A DNA stretch of 33,615 nucleotides from CAYMCQ01 sp964389025. GTDB taxonomy: Bacteria; Verrucomicrobiota; Verrucomicrobiia; Limisphaerales; CAYMCQ01. Both the position numbers and the translations under genes were made by a program. This document shows positions 1 through 7,477 of this stretch, one piece after another. The notes under the pieces are model-generated. The model searched no databases, had not been told where the DNA came from, and was given only the letters and a program-made list of their open reading frames with translations. Position 1 is the stretch's first letter. The number at the start of each line of letters is the position of its first letter. The stretch lies in the NCBI GenBank assembly GCA_964389025.1, contig CAYMCQ010000041.1, forward strand, positions 1 through 33,615, given 5' to 3'.

Positions 1-98
1 ATCTGACACCGATAATCATCAATGTTTACTGGGTTTCTAAACGGGACAGGAGTGACCTTGAAAAGATTATTGCCCGCGCACGCAAAGCGGCCAAGTAG
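1..98 (+). CDS. C-terminal tail of an unidentified protein (partial, left edge)
   Basis: An open frame enters from the left edge (first full codon at base 3) and ends at TAG 96-98. It gives about 31 residues with a hydrophobic stretch followed by a strongly basic, helical-looking end (SKRDRSDLEKIIARARKAAK). The pattern of charged heptad-like residues resembles the end of a real small protein rather than random sequence, but I cannot assign a family. The overlapping longer frame that starts at the ATG at 22 runs into the repeat element at 163-318 and is not believed. Confidence 0.45.
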   Translation, partial: LTPIIINVYWVSKRDRSDLEKIIARARKAAK

Positions 99-162
99 GT
101 TTCTGACGGTGAAATTCTCAAAAACGGGAAGGAGTGAGAGGCGAGAGTTTGAAAAGACTTCG

Positions 163-318
163 GGTGGCACGCGCGTCTCGCGCGTCAAATTCGGCGTCTC
201 GCCGAATTTTGTCGTGAGAGCCAGTTTACCGTTTCATTGTCACCTGTGAAGAAATCCTGACTCTCACGACGGTTTCCGGCGTGACGCCGGAAACAACAGG
301 CGAGACGCCTGTGCCACC
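163..318. repeat. 156-bp compound palindromic element, non-coding copy
   Basis: The element is bounded by an outer inverted repeat, GGTGGCAC (163-170) and GTGCCACC (311-318). Inside the left arm are two mini-hairpins with the loop TCT: GCGCG/CGCGC, and one with the stem AAATTCGGCG. The right arm carries two mini-hairpins with loops of opposite strand sense: a perfect 10-bp stem GTTTCCGGCG around TGA, and ACAGGCG around AGA. A further inverted pair, GTCGTGAGAG (211-220) and CTCTCACGAC (261-270), frames the centre. The same length and plan recur inside uvrA at 26821-26976. Related repeats are, to my knowledge, common in subdivision 3 Verrucomicrobia, but I cannot confirm copy number here. Confidence 0.85.
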
Positions 319-500
319 CTCGTGAAAATTTCACGCAAGGTGAGTGAAGCCGACGCAACGGCGCAAGACCAACTCCACGGATTCACGATTTCCCCGCTGG
401 CATCTTCAGTGCTTGGACTGTTTCTGTGAATCCCCGCCGCTTGCGAAATCAACTTTCCAGTGGAGTTCGTGCGCGGTCTGCCCGCCATAAAATCCTGCCA

Positions 501-520
501 GCCCCGAAAGCTTTCGGGGC
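501..520. repeat. 20-bp perfect palindrome
   Basis: GCCCCGAAAGCTTTCGGGGC reads the same on both strands. There is no following T-run, so it is not an obvious intrinsic terminator. It may be another small member of the dispersed palindromes in this window or a dyad binding site. No function can be assigned. Confidence 0.6.
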
Positions 521-655
521 CAGTTTTCGGAGCGTGGGTTTTCGTCTGGTTCACCGTCGCGCTGAGGCCACGGCCACAACCGAACGAAGCCCGCTGCTCC
601 GGAACGTTCACGGGCGTTTGCAGAAAAAATTTTCACCGATGCGGAGCGTCCGCAT

Positions 656-683
656 TTGACAGCACGGATGATTTGATTAGTCT
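656..683 (+). promoter_or_regulatory. Weak sigma70-like promoter candidate for the pilus motor operon
   Basis: TTGACA at 656-661 is a perfect -35 match. Sixteen bases later TAGTCT (678-683) matches the -10 consensus at only three positions. It lies about 40 bases before the GTG start at 726, a suitable place, but the -10 is poor. Confidence 0.3.
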
Positions 684-725
684 GATGCCGAAACCCGCGT
701 GACTGCGTAAACAAAAGACAAATTC

Positions 726-2441
726 GTGGCCGAAAAAGACGATTACCTGGTAGATATTCTGGTTGACCTCGGGTTCGTGACTGAGGAACAAGTGGCCGGG
801 CTGCGCGCCGAAGCGCAGGCCGCTGGCGTTGGGCTTGTTGACCTGATGGTCGCGAACAAACTGATCCGCCCGGGTGATGTCACGCAGGCGAAGGCGGCGC
901 ATTTCGGCGCCGAGGTGGTCAATCTGCGCGAACTGACGATCACGGAGGACGTCATCGCGGCGATCCCCAAACACATCGCGAAAAAATATCGCGTGATTCC
1001 TGTTTTCAACGACGGGAAAAGTTTGATCATTGCCATCGCCGATCCGTCCGACCTCAACACGATCGACACGCTCACGCATTTGTTGCGCGCGGAAATCAAT
1101 CTTCAAGTCGCGTCGGAAGAGGACATCGAATCTGCGCTCAACAAATATTACGGTGGCGGACAAAAGACTGCTGCGCAGGACGAGCGGTTCAAGGAAGTCA
1201 TCGAGGATCTGACGAAGGAGCACATTGAAGCCGAGAAGAAGGCGGGGGACGACGGCGCGATTGAGGAGACTGACGCGCCGCTCATCAAACTGGTCAACTC
1301 GCTCATCACCGAGGCATTCAAGGTGCGCGCGTCGGACATTCATCTCGAGCCGATGTCGAAAACTTTTCGCCTGCGATACCGCATTGACGGCATGCTGCAC
1401 GAAATGAAAGGCCCGCCGAAACGGTTGCAAGCGGCCATCATCAGCCGCTTGAAAATCCAATCCAACATGTCCATCTCGGAACATCGCATTCCGCAGGACG
1501 GACGCATCCAGGCGCAAGTCGGGGCGAAGGTTGTTGACCTGCGCGTATCGTGCCTGCCGACGAACCACGGCGAGAGCATCGTGATGCGTATTCTCGACAA
1601 GGAAGGTTTGAAGCTCGGCTTGCCTGAGTTGGGATTTTTTACGGACGACCAGCAGACTTTCGAGAAACTCATCGGCTTGCCGGATGGGATCATTTTGGTC
1701 ACGGGGCCGACGGGTTCGGGCAAAACGACGACGCTTTATTCATGTCTGCATTTCATCAACCGTCCTGACCGAAAAATCATCACAGTCGAGGACCCGGTGG
1801 AATATCTGCTGGCCGGCATCAACCAGGTGCAGGTCTCCGAGCTGGTGGGGCTGACATTTTCATCCGCACTGCGCGCGATTCTGCGCCAGGCGCCGAACGT
1901 GATAATGATCGGCGAAATTCGCGACCTTGAAACCGCGAGCATCGCCATCAATGCGTCGCTCACCGGCCATCTGGTTTTCTCGACGCTGCACACGAACGAC
2001 GCGCCGAGCGCCGTGACTCGTTTGATTGACATTGGCGTGAAGCCGTTTTTGGTCGCGTCGTCCACGCGGGCGCTCATGGCGCAACGGCTCGTGCGAAAAG
2101 TTTGCAAGCAATGCGGCGAGCCGTGGGTTCCGCCGGAAACGGAATTGCGGGCGCTGAACATTGATCCGAATGCCGCCTCGGGCGCGAAATTCCTGAAAGG
2201 GCGCGGTTGCAGCAATTGCTCGCACACGGGCTATCGCGGGCGCTTCGGCATTTTTGAAATCTTCGTGATTGATGACGAGGCTCGGAAGCTGATTTACGAC
2301 AAAGTGTCATCGTCAGTGCTGCGCACACGCGCCCGCGAAATGGGCATGAGGACGTTGCGCGAAGATGGCGTGAGAAAAATTCTGGCCGGCCTGACGACGC
2401 CGGATGAAGTGATTCGCTCGACAATGGGCGACGTTGACTAA
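726..2441 (+). CDS. pilB: Type IV pilus / type II secretion assembly ATPase, PilB/GspE family (paralogue 1)
   Basis: This 571-residue protein has the full PilB/GspE plan: an N-terminal MshEN/GSPII_E_N-type domain (about residues 1-160), then the secretion ATPase. Walker A is GPTGSGKT at 327-334 and the Walker B region is GEIRD at 396-400. Two CxxC pairs (C460/C463 and C495/C498) form the zinc-binding C-terminal region. It would power assembly of pilin subunits at the inner face of the cytoplasmic membrane. The segment before Walker B reads RQAPN (387-391) instead of the usual RQDPD, so two acidic residues are lost; the second paralogue keeps RQDPD. The GTG start gives the complete N-terminal domain; no Shine-Dalgarno is visible. 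It is the first gene of a motor operon with pilT, a second ATPase and pilC. Family assignment is firm; whether it serves a pilus or a type II secretion system cannot be told. Confidence 0.95.
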   Translation: MAEKDDYLVDILVDLGFVTEEQVAGLRAEAQAAGVGLVDLMVANKLIRPGDVTQAKAAHFGAEVVNLRELTITEDVIAAIPKHIAKKYRVIPVFNDGKSLIIAIADPSDLNTIDTLTHLLRAEINLQVASEEDIESALNKYYGGGQKTAAQDERFKEVIEDLTKEHIEAEKKAGDDGAIEETDAPLIKLVNSLITEAFKVRASDIHLEPMSKTFRLRYRIDGMLHEMKGPPKRLQAAIISRLKIQSNMSISEHRIPQDGRIQAQVGAKVVDLRVSCLPTNHGESIVMRILDKEGLKLGLPELGFFTDDQQTFEKLIGLPDGIILVTGPTGSGKTTTLYSCLHFINRPDRKIITVEDPVEYLLAGINQVQVSELVGLTFSSALRAILRQAPNVIMIGEIRDLETASIAINASLTGHLVFSTLHTNDAPSAVTRLIDIGVKPFLVASSTRALMAQRLVRKVCKQCGEPWVPPETELRALNIDPNAASGAKFLKGRGCSNCSHTGYRGRFGIFEIFVIDDEARKLIYDKVSSSVLRTRAREMGMRTLREDGVRKILAGLTTPDEVIRSTMGDVD

Positions 2442-2533
2442 TGACGAATTTCGAATTTCAAATTTTGAATTCCGGTTTGTTTGCCGAACAACAAAAATTC
2501 GACATTCGTAATTCGCAATTTGTAATTTAACTT
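2442..2533. other. AT-rich spacer with repeated AATTTC/AATTCG words
   Basis: The 92 bases between the first ATPase and pilT are conspicuously AT-rich compared with both neighbours. They are built from near-repeats such as GAATTTCGAATTTC, AAATTTTGAATTC and ATTCGTAATTCGCAATTTG. No terminator or clear promoter is visible. It looks like slippage-derived or dispersed repeat sequence. Confidence 0.5.
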
Positions 2534-3655
2534 ATGTCCTATTCAATGTCCGATTTGTTGCAGTTGGTGGTGTCAGAGGGCGCTTCCGATTTGCACATCC
2601 GCGTGGGCGTGCCGCCGGTGATTCGTGTGCACGGAATTTTGCACCGCGTGGAAGGGCCGCTGCTGCGCCCCGAGGAGACGGAGGAATTGATGCGGAGCAT
2701 CACGTCGGAAGACCACATCCAGCACGTGCGCGAACGCGGCGGCGCGGACTTCGGTTTCGCGTTCGGGGAAATGGCGCGGTTCCGCGTGAGCGTTTTCAAG
2801 GAGAAGGGAAATTTCGGATGCGTGCTGCGCCAGATTCCAAGCAAGTTGCTGACGATGGAGCAGATCGGCCTGCCGCCATCTGTGAAAGATTTGCTCTACA
2901 AACCGCGCGGCCTCTGCCTGGTCACCGGGCCGACCGGCTCGGGCAAGACGACCACGCTTGCCTCGATGATCAACATCATCAACGAAGAACGCGACGAGGC
3001 GCACATCATCACGATTGAAGACCCGATCGAATATTATCATAAGCACAAAAAATCTTTGGTCACGCAGCGAGAAATCGGCGTGGACGTGCCGAATTTCGCC
3101 GAGGCGTTGCGCCGCGCATTGCGCCAGGACCCGGACGTGGTGCTCGTCGGTGAAATGCGCGACCTGGAAACGATGGACGCGGCCATCACCGCGGCGGAAA
3201 CGGGACACTTGGTGTTCGGCACATTGCACACGACGGGCGCGGCGAAAACGATTGACCGCATCGTCAACGCGTTTCCGAACAACCAGCAGGAGCAGATTCG
3301 CATCCAGCTTTCGACGGTTTTGCAGGCGGTGATTTCGCAGTTGCTGATTCCGCGAATTGACAAGCCGGGGCGCGTGGCCATTTTTGAAATCATGGTCAAC
3401 ACGCCTTCCATCGCCGCGCTGATCCGCGACAACAAGACGTTCCGCATCAACTCGGACATCCAGACCGGCGCGAAATACGGCATGGTGACGCTGGACAGTT
3501 TCCTTCTGGAAAAATATATGGCCGGAATGATCGCTCGCGAGGAAGTCATCACCAAGGCGCAGGACCCGGTGACGATCCAACAGAAACTTCAGGAATTGGA
3601 ACTGGCGGCGTCCATCGGCGGTGAAACTCCCCCAACGGCCCCCGGAAAAAACTGA
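2534..3655 (+). CDS. pilT: Pilus retraction ATPase PilT
   Basis: This 373-residue protein has the usual PilT length and order. A PAS-like N-terminal domain (VSEGASDLHIRVG near the start) is followed by the RecA-like core with Walker A GPTGSGKT at 132-139. The acidic segment RQDPD and Walker B region GEMRD (206-210) follow, then the histidine-containing GHLVFGTLHT. It lacks the large MshEN domain and the CxxC pairs of its PilB-like neighbours, which separates a retraction motor from an assembly motor. PilT depolymerises type IV pili from the cytoplasmic face and drives twitching, adhesion or DNA uptake. Its presence favours a true retractile pilus over a pure type II secretion system. It stops 6 bases before the next ATPase gene, so the two are cotranscribed. 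Confidence 0.96.
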   Translation: MSYSMSDLLQLVVSEGASDLHIRVGVPPVIRVHGILHRVEGPLLRPEETEELMRSITSEDHIQHVRERGGADFGFAFGEMARFRVSVFKEKGNFGCVLRQIPSKLLTMEQIGLPPSVKDLLYKPRGLCLVTGPTGSGKTTTLASMINIINEERDEAHIITIEDPIEYYHKHKKSLVTQREIGVDVPNFAEALRRALRQDPDVVLVGEMRDLETMDAAITAAETGHLVFGTLHTTGAAKTIDRIVNAFPNNQQEQIRIQLSTVLQAVISQLLIPRIDKPGRVAIFEIMVNTPSIAALIRDNKTFRINSDIQTGAKYGMVTLDSFLLEKYMAGMIAREEVITKAQDPVTIQQKLQELELAASIGGETPPTAPGKN

Positions 3656-3661
3656 TCTCGT

Positions 3662-5365
3662 ATGGCCGAACACATTTCCAATCCGCTTCTCTCGCTCATC
3701 AAGGAGCAGAATCTCATTGATGATTTACAGTATGAAGAAGTTTTGGCGGAGCATGGCCGCCATGGCAAGCCGATCAGCGAGATTCTCGCGAACTTCGGCA
3801 TCATGGATTTGGAGGCGCAACTTCAGGTCATCGCAAACCATCTGGGGGCGGAGGTTGTTTCGCTGCGCGACCGCGAGCTGCCGCCGGAAGTGATCAAGGC
3901 GATTCCGGCTTCCACTGCCAGAATGTATCGCTGCATTCCGGTGGCGCTTCACAATTCCACGCTCCAAGTGGCCTTTGCCGATCCGCTCGACTTGGGGTCA
4001 ATCGATGAAATCGGTTTCGTCGTAAAAAAAGACGTTCAACTTGTCGTCGCCGCGCCCGTTGAAATTGAAAAGCTCCTTGATAAATATTATGCGGACAGCG
4101 GCGACAATGTTTCGGAAATCCTGAAACAACTTGGCGCGGACAAAGATATTGCCGAAGAAAGCGCCGCGGCCGAGGCGGGAAATGAAGCGGCGCTGGCTGA
4201 GGCCGCGAATCAAGCGCCCATTGTGCGGTTCGTGAACCTGGTTTTGCAACAGGCTGTGGCAGACCGCGCGAGCGACATTCACTTCGAGCCATTTGAGGAT
4301 GAGTTCAAGATTCGCTATCGCGTTGACGGGGCGCTATATGAAATGGCCCCGCCGCCAAAACATCTTGCGCTGCCGGTCGTCTCGCGCATCAAGGTCATGT
4401 CGAACCTGAACATCTCAGAGCGGCGGCTTCCGCAGGACGGGCGCATCAATTTTTCGCTGGGCACCAGGACAATTGACCTTCGCGTCTCGACGCTGCCGAC
4501 GCAGTTTGGCGAATCTGTCGTGCTTCGCGTGCTGGACAGGTCGGCTGTCAATCTCGATTTGGAAACGCTGGGTTTCCCGAAGTATGTCCACGATTACGTT
4601 ACGGATGCCATCCAGCGACCGAATGGAATCTTCGTTGTCACGGGTCCGACGGGCTGCGGAAAAACGACGACGCTCTATTCGTGTTTGCGCCGGGTCAACG
4701 CCATTGACTCCAAGTTGCTCACCGCGGAAGACCCGGTCGAATACGATATCGAGGGCATCATGCAGGTGGCAATCAACGAAGTGGTCGGGCTGACGTTCAG
4801 CAAAGCGCTCCGCTCCTTTTTGCGCCAGGATCCGGACATCATCATGGTCGGTGAAATGCGCGATTTGGAGACGGCGCAGATTTCGATTCAAGCGTCACTC
4901 ACTGGCCACCTTGTTTTGAGCACGCTGCACACGAACGACGCGACCGGAGCTGTGACGCGACTTGTTGACATGGGCGTCGAGCCGTTTTTGATTTCATCAA
5001 CGCTTATGGCTGTGCTCGGCCAGCGACTCGTGCGAAGAGTTTGCAAAAATTGCCGCACGCCATTCGAGCCGACTGAAAATCAACTGGCGCTGCTGAACCT
5101 GTCACCGCACGATTTGGGTGACAAAGTCTTTTATTATGGCCGCGGCTGTTCGGCTTGCAACGATACCGGCTATAAAGGCCGAAAAGGAATTTTCGAATTA
5201 CTGGTGATCAACGATGCGATTCGCTCGTTGATCAACGAGCGCGCGCCGACGATCGTGCTGCGCCACAAGGCCGTTGAATTGGGCATGGTCACACTGCGCG
5301 AAGATGGGTTGCGAAGCATTTTTGAAGGTGATACTACTATTGAAGAAGTCGTGAAATATACCTAA
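3662..5365 (+). CDS. pilB: Type IV pilus / type II secretion assembly ATPase, PilB/GspE family (paralogue 2)
   Basis: A 567-residue second copy of the assembly ATPase with the same domain order as the protein at 726. The MshEN-type N-domain covers about residues 1-160. Walker A is GPTGCGKT at 328-335, with cysteine at 332 where serine is usual. The acidic segment RQDPD, GEMRD, and zinc pairs C461/C464 and C496/C499 follow. An alanine- and glutamate-rich linker lies around residues 160-190. It keeps all canonical acidic residues, unlike paralogue 1. It sits between pilT and pilC with spacings of 6 and 14 bases, so it is the more likely partner of the adjacent PilC. Two assembly ATPases in one operon suggest either a hetero-hexameric motor or two alternative systems. 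Confidence 0.95.
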   Translation: MAEHISNPLLSLIKEQNLIDDLQYEEVLAEHGRHGKPISEILANFGIMDLEAQLQVIANHLGAEVVSLRDRELPPEVIKAIPASTARMYRCIPVALHNSTLQVAFADPLDLGSIDEIGFVVKKDVQLVVAAPVEIEKLLDKYYADSGDNVSEILKQLGADKDIAEESAAAEAGNEAALAEAANQAPIVRFVNLVLQQAVADRASDIHFEPFEDEFKIRYRVDGALYEMAPPPKHLALPVVSRIKVMSNLNISERRLPQDGRINFSLGTRTIDLRVSTLPTQFGESVVLRVLDRSAVNLDLETLGFPKYVHDYVTDAIQRPNGIFVVTGPTGCGKTTTLYSCLRRVNAIDSKLLTAEDPVEYDIEGIMQVAINEVVGLTFSKALRSFLRQDPDIIMVGEMRDLETAQISIQASLTGHLVLSTLHTNDATGAVTRLVDMGVEPFLISSTLMAVLGQRLVRRVCKNCRTPFEPTENQLALLNLSPHDLGDKVFYYGRGCSACNDTGYKGRKGIFELLVINDAIRSLINERAPTIVLRHKAVELGMVTLREDGLRSIFEGDTTIEEVVKYT

Positions 5366-5379
5366 GCAAAGGAACTAGT

Positions 5380-6696
5380 ATGCCTAAATTTAGTTACGTC
5401 GCCATGGACTCCCACGGAGCGGAAACAAAGGGGACGCTTGACGTTGCGAACCAAAACGAGGCCATCGCGCGGGTAAAGGAAATGAAGCTTTTTCCGACCA
5501 AGATCGTCGAGGCTGAAAAGGAAAAGCCCGAAAAGAAAGCCAAAGGAGCTGCTTCATCTGCCCCCAAGGCGAAGGGAGCAAAAAAGGGACAGATCAATAT
5601 CAGCATCAAAATTCCCGGCCTCAGCGGACGGGTGAAGTCAAAGACCCTGACGACTTTTACGCGGCAATTGGCGACGCTTGTGGATGCTGGCTTGCCTTTG
5701 CTGCGCGGTTTGCGCGTGTTGGAAAAACAGGAAAGGAATCCCACGTTGAAAGGAATCATTTCGGATCTGGCGCTCTCGATTGAGGGCGGCAGCACATTTT
5801 CCGAGGGCCTCGCGCAGCACCCGAAAGTTTTCAACCGGCTTTATGTGAACATGGTGAAAGCAGGCGAACTCGGCGGCGTGCTCGAGGTAGTTTTGAATCG
5901 TCTCGCGGAATTCATGGAGAAGGCGCAGAAGATCAAAGGCAAGGTCGTTGCGGCAATGTTCTATCCGATCGCCGTCCTGATTGTGGCGACCGCCATTTTG
6001 ACCGTATTGATGGTTTATGTCGTTCCGAAATTCGAAGAAGTCTTTGCGGGAATGATGGAAGGCCGCCCTCTTCCCGGGTTCACGCGTTTGGTGCTCGGCA
6101 TCAGCAAATCCATTAAAGATCATTTCATCATCACGCTGGGCATTGTCGCGGCAGTCGTTGTCGGGTTTCTGCTGGTGATACGGACCAAAGTCGGACGGCG
6201 CATGTTCGATAAGATAAAACTGAAGATGCCCATACTCGGGCCGGTAATCAGCAAAGTGGCAATCTCGCGCTTTACGCGGACGCTCGGCACCCTCGTCAGC
6301 AGCGGTGTTCCCATTCTTCAGGCATTGACGATTGTGAAGGACACCGCCGGGAATGTGATTGTTGCAAACGCCGTCAGCGCAGTCCATGAAAGTGTCAAGG
6401 AAGGTGAAACGATCACTGCGCCGCTTGAAGCTTCAAATGTTTTTCCACCAATGGTCATCAGCATGGTTGACGTTGGCGAGCAAACCGGCGCGCTCCCTGA
6501 AATGTTGTTGAAGATTGCGGACAACTACGACGAAGAAGTGGACAATGCCGTGTCGGCAATGACCTCGCTCCTTGAGCCGGTGATGATTGTTTTTCTCGCA
6601 GTGATCGTTGGTAGCATCGTCATCGCAATGTTTCTGCCGCTGATTGACATGATGCAAAACATGGATACTGGCGGTGGAAAGGGCGACAAAGAATAG
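5380..6696 (+). CDS. pilC: Inner-membrane platform protein PilC/GspF
   Basis: This 438-residue protein has a short N-terminal domain (FSYVAMDSHGAETKGTL), a lysine-rich linker near 45-75 and two T2SF domains. Each repeats the family pattern: FTRQLATLVDAGLPL with an EGGSTFSEGL-type segment, and FTRTLGTLVSSGVPIL with KEGETITAPL. Hydrophobic helices lie at about residues 190-215, 247-268 and 399-423, the usual three-helix platform. PilC/GspF links the cytoplasmic ATPase to the pilin subunits being inserted. A good ribosome-binding site, AAAGGAA at 5368-5374, precedes the ATG, unlike the other genes of the operon. A terminator follows, so this is the last gene of the motor operon. Confidence 0.96.
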   Translation: MPKFSYVAMDSHGAETKGTLDVANQNEAIARVKEMKLFPTKIVEAEKEKPEKKAKGAASSAPKAKGAKKGQINISIKIPGLSGRVKSKTLTTFTRQLATLVDAGLPLLRGLRVLEKQERNPTLKGIISDLALSIEGGSTFSEGLAQHPKVFNRLYVNMVKAGELGGVLEVVLNRLAEFMEKAQKIKGKVVAAMFYPIAVLIVATAILTVLMVYVVPKFEEVFAGMMEGRPLPGFTRLVLGISKSIKDHFIITLGIVAAVVVGFLLVIRTKVGRRMFDKIKLKMPILGPVISKVAISRFTRTLGTLVSSGVPILQALTIVKDTAGNVIVANAVSAVHESVKEGETITAPLEASNVFPPMVISMVDVGEQTGALPEMLLKIADNYDEEVDNAVSAMTSLLEPVMIVFLAVIVGSIVIAMFLPLIDMMQNMDTGGGKGDKE

Positions 6697-6725
6697 AGTT
6701 GCCAGTGCAAAAAGTGATTCAGACG

Positions 6726-6760
6726 GCCACCGAATCGAGAGGCTCGGTGGCTGATTTTTT
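6726..6760 (+). terminator. Rho-independent terminator after pilC
   Basis: GCCACCGA (6726-6733) and TCGGTGGC (6744-6751) form a perfect 8-bp GC-rich stem with a 10-base loop, followed within two bases by six T (6755-6760). It lies 30 bases after the pilC stop. Confidence 0.85.
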
Positions 6761-6789
6761 AATGAAAAACGATGGAAATGAAGTTTTCA

Positions 6790-6817
6790 TTGACAATTCA
6801 CGCGCCATATGTAAATA
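6790..6817 (+). promoter_or_regulatory. Promoter of the toxin-antitoxin pair
   Basis: TTGACA (6790-6795), a 16-base spacer and TAAATA (6812-6817) form a good sigma70-type promoter in an AT-rich patch about 50 bases before the toxin gene. An inverted repeat AATGAAAA (6761-6768) and TTTTCATT (6784-6791) touches the -35 box. It could be the operator for autoregulation by the antitoxin; that part is inference. Confidence 0.6.
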
Positions 6818-6864
6818 CAAAGTAAAGACATTGCAATGGCGATTGATTTACAATTAACTCAGTT

Positions 6865-7152
6865 ATGGAGTTTGACTGGAGCAATCCGCCCTTCAATGTT
6901 GAGAGTTCATTGACGTTGCGGGACATAGAAGAATCGTTCGAAGACCCGTTTGCGGTTCGACTGCTTCCCGATTCACCGAGATTCTCCGTGCAGGCACGGT
7001 TTTTCAACCTCGGGATGTCGGCGAGCGGCATCGGAGTGTTCAGCGTGTATCGGACGAATGGAAAACAGGTTCGAGTCATACACGCGCGCTCCTTCGAACC
7101 TGAGGAACGATTCTTTTACCAGCGCAAGCTCGACCAAAGTCTTTCGCAATAA
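6865..7152 (+). CDS. brnT: BrnT-family toxin (type II toxin-antitoxin)
   Basis: This 95-residue protein resembles the BrnT family. It has an N-terminal FDWSNPPF segment, a helical stretch LTLRDIEESFEDPFAVRLL, then the beta strands RFFNLGMSASGIGVFSVYRT and KQVRVIHARSFEPEERFFY. BrnT toxins have a RelE-like ribonuclease fold and inhibit translation; the gene normally precedes its antitoxin, as here. The match is by overall pattern (F-W-N start, LG.S..G....V.......R.I.AR...ERFFY end), and the copy looks somewhat divergent. It ends 34 bases before the antitoxin gene, and the pair has its own promoter after the pilC terminator. The frame is complete; whether it is active cannot be judged. Confidence 0.72.
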   Translation: MEFDWSNPPFNVESSLTLRDIEESFEDPFAVRLLPDSPRFSVQARFFNLGMSASGIGVFSVYRTNGKQVRVIHARSFEPEERFFYQRKLDQSLSQ

Positions 7153-7186
7153 CGATGAACTTGTTTGTGAAATTATATTTTGAGCC

Positions 7187-7471
7187 ATGCCAGCTATCAA
7201 TGCCATCAACCATTGGGAAGATGTTCCCATCTTCGACAGCGAACAGGCCGAGGCGGTTTTCTGGGCTGATCACCGGCCCGATTTGCGGTTAATGGAGGCG
7301 GCGGTCGCCGGCACCAGCGAAGGCTCGGAATCCGTGACCATCACGCTCCGAATGGATCCTCGGATGCTGGCGCGCATCAAACGACTCGCCCGGTCGCGCT
7401 TCCTGAATTACCAGAGCATGATGAAACAATGGTTGAGCGAGCGAATGGAACACGAAGTCCGCGAACGCTAA
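7187..7471 (+). CDS. brnA: BrnA / CopG-type antitoxin
   Basis: A 94-residue protein. The N-terminal part contains an acidic FWADHRPDLRLME segment, which matches the toxin-binding part of CopG-type antitoxins. The C-terminal part (SVTITLRMDPRMLARIKRLA...) is a ribbon-helix-helix DNA-binding domain. Such antitoxins bind the toxin and repress their own promoter as dimers. The position directly after a BrnT-like gene supports the pairing. No strong ribosome-binding site is seen. It ends just before the first prepilin gene (7478), so transcription from the toxin promoter may continue into the prepilin genes. Confidence 0.75.
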   Translation: MPAINAINHWEDVPIFDSEQAEAVFWADHRPDLRLMEAAVAGTSEGSESVTITLRMDPRMLARIKRLARSRFLNYQSMMKQWLSERMEHEVRER

Positions 7472-7477
7472 TTGATT

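Larger units (their letters stand above)
99..725. other. Gene-free stretch rich in hairpins
   Basis: No frame here looks like a conserved protein; the open frames on both strands are arginine-, proline- and serine-rich by-products of GC-rich sequence. The stretch holds the compound repeat at 163-318, a 20-bp perfect palindrome at 501-520, a small hairpin at 640-654 (TGCGGA, loop GCG, TCCGCA) and a weak promoter candidate at 656-683. I see nothing else definable between 319 and 500. Confidence 0.6.

Noticed and set aside
22..249. Short plus-strand frame starting at ATG 22
   Set aside because: It overlaps the more protein-like frame ending at 98 and runs through the palindromic element, with no recognisable family.
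163..318. CRISPR-like array
   Set aside because: The repeated units are hairpins with varying stems and no equal-length spacers, and no cas genes are present.
633..1568. Long open frame on the minus strand opposite the first ATPase
   Set aside because: It is an arginine- and valine-rich mirror of a clearly conserved gene; similar mirrors occur opposite pilT (2573-3673) and uvrA. No family pattern is seen.
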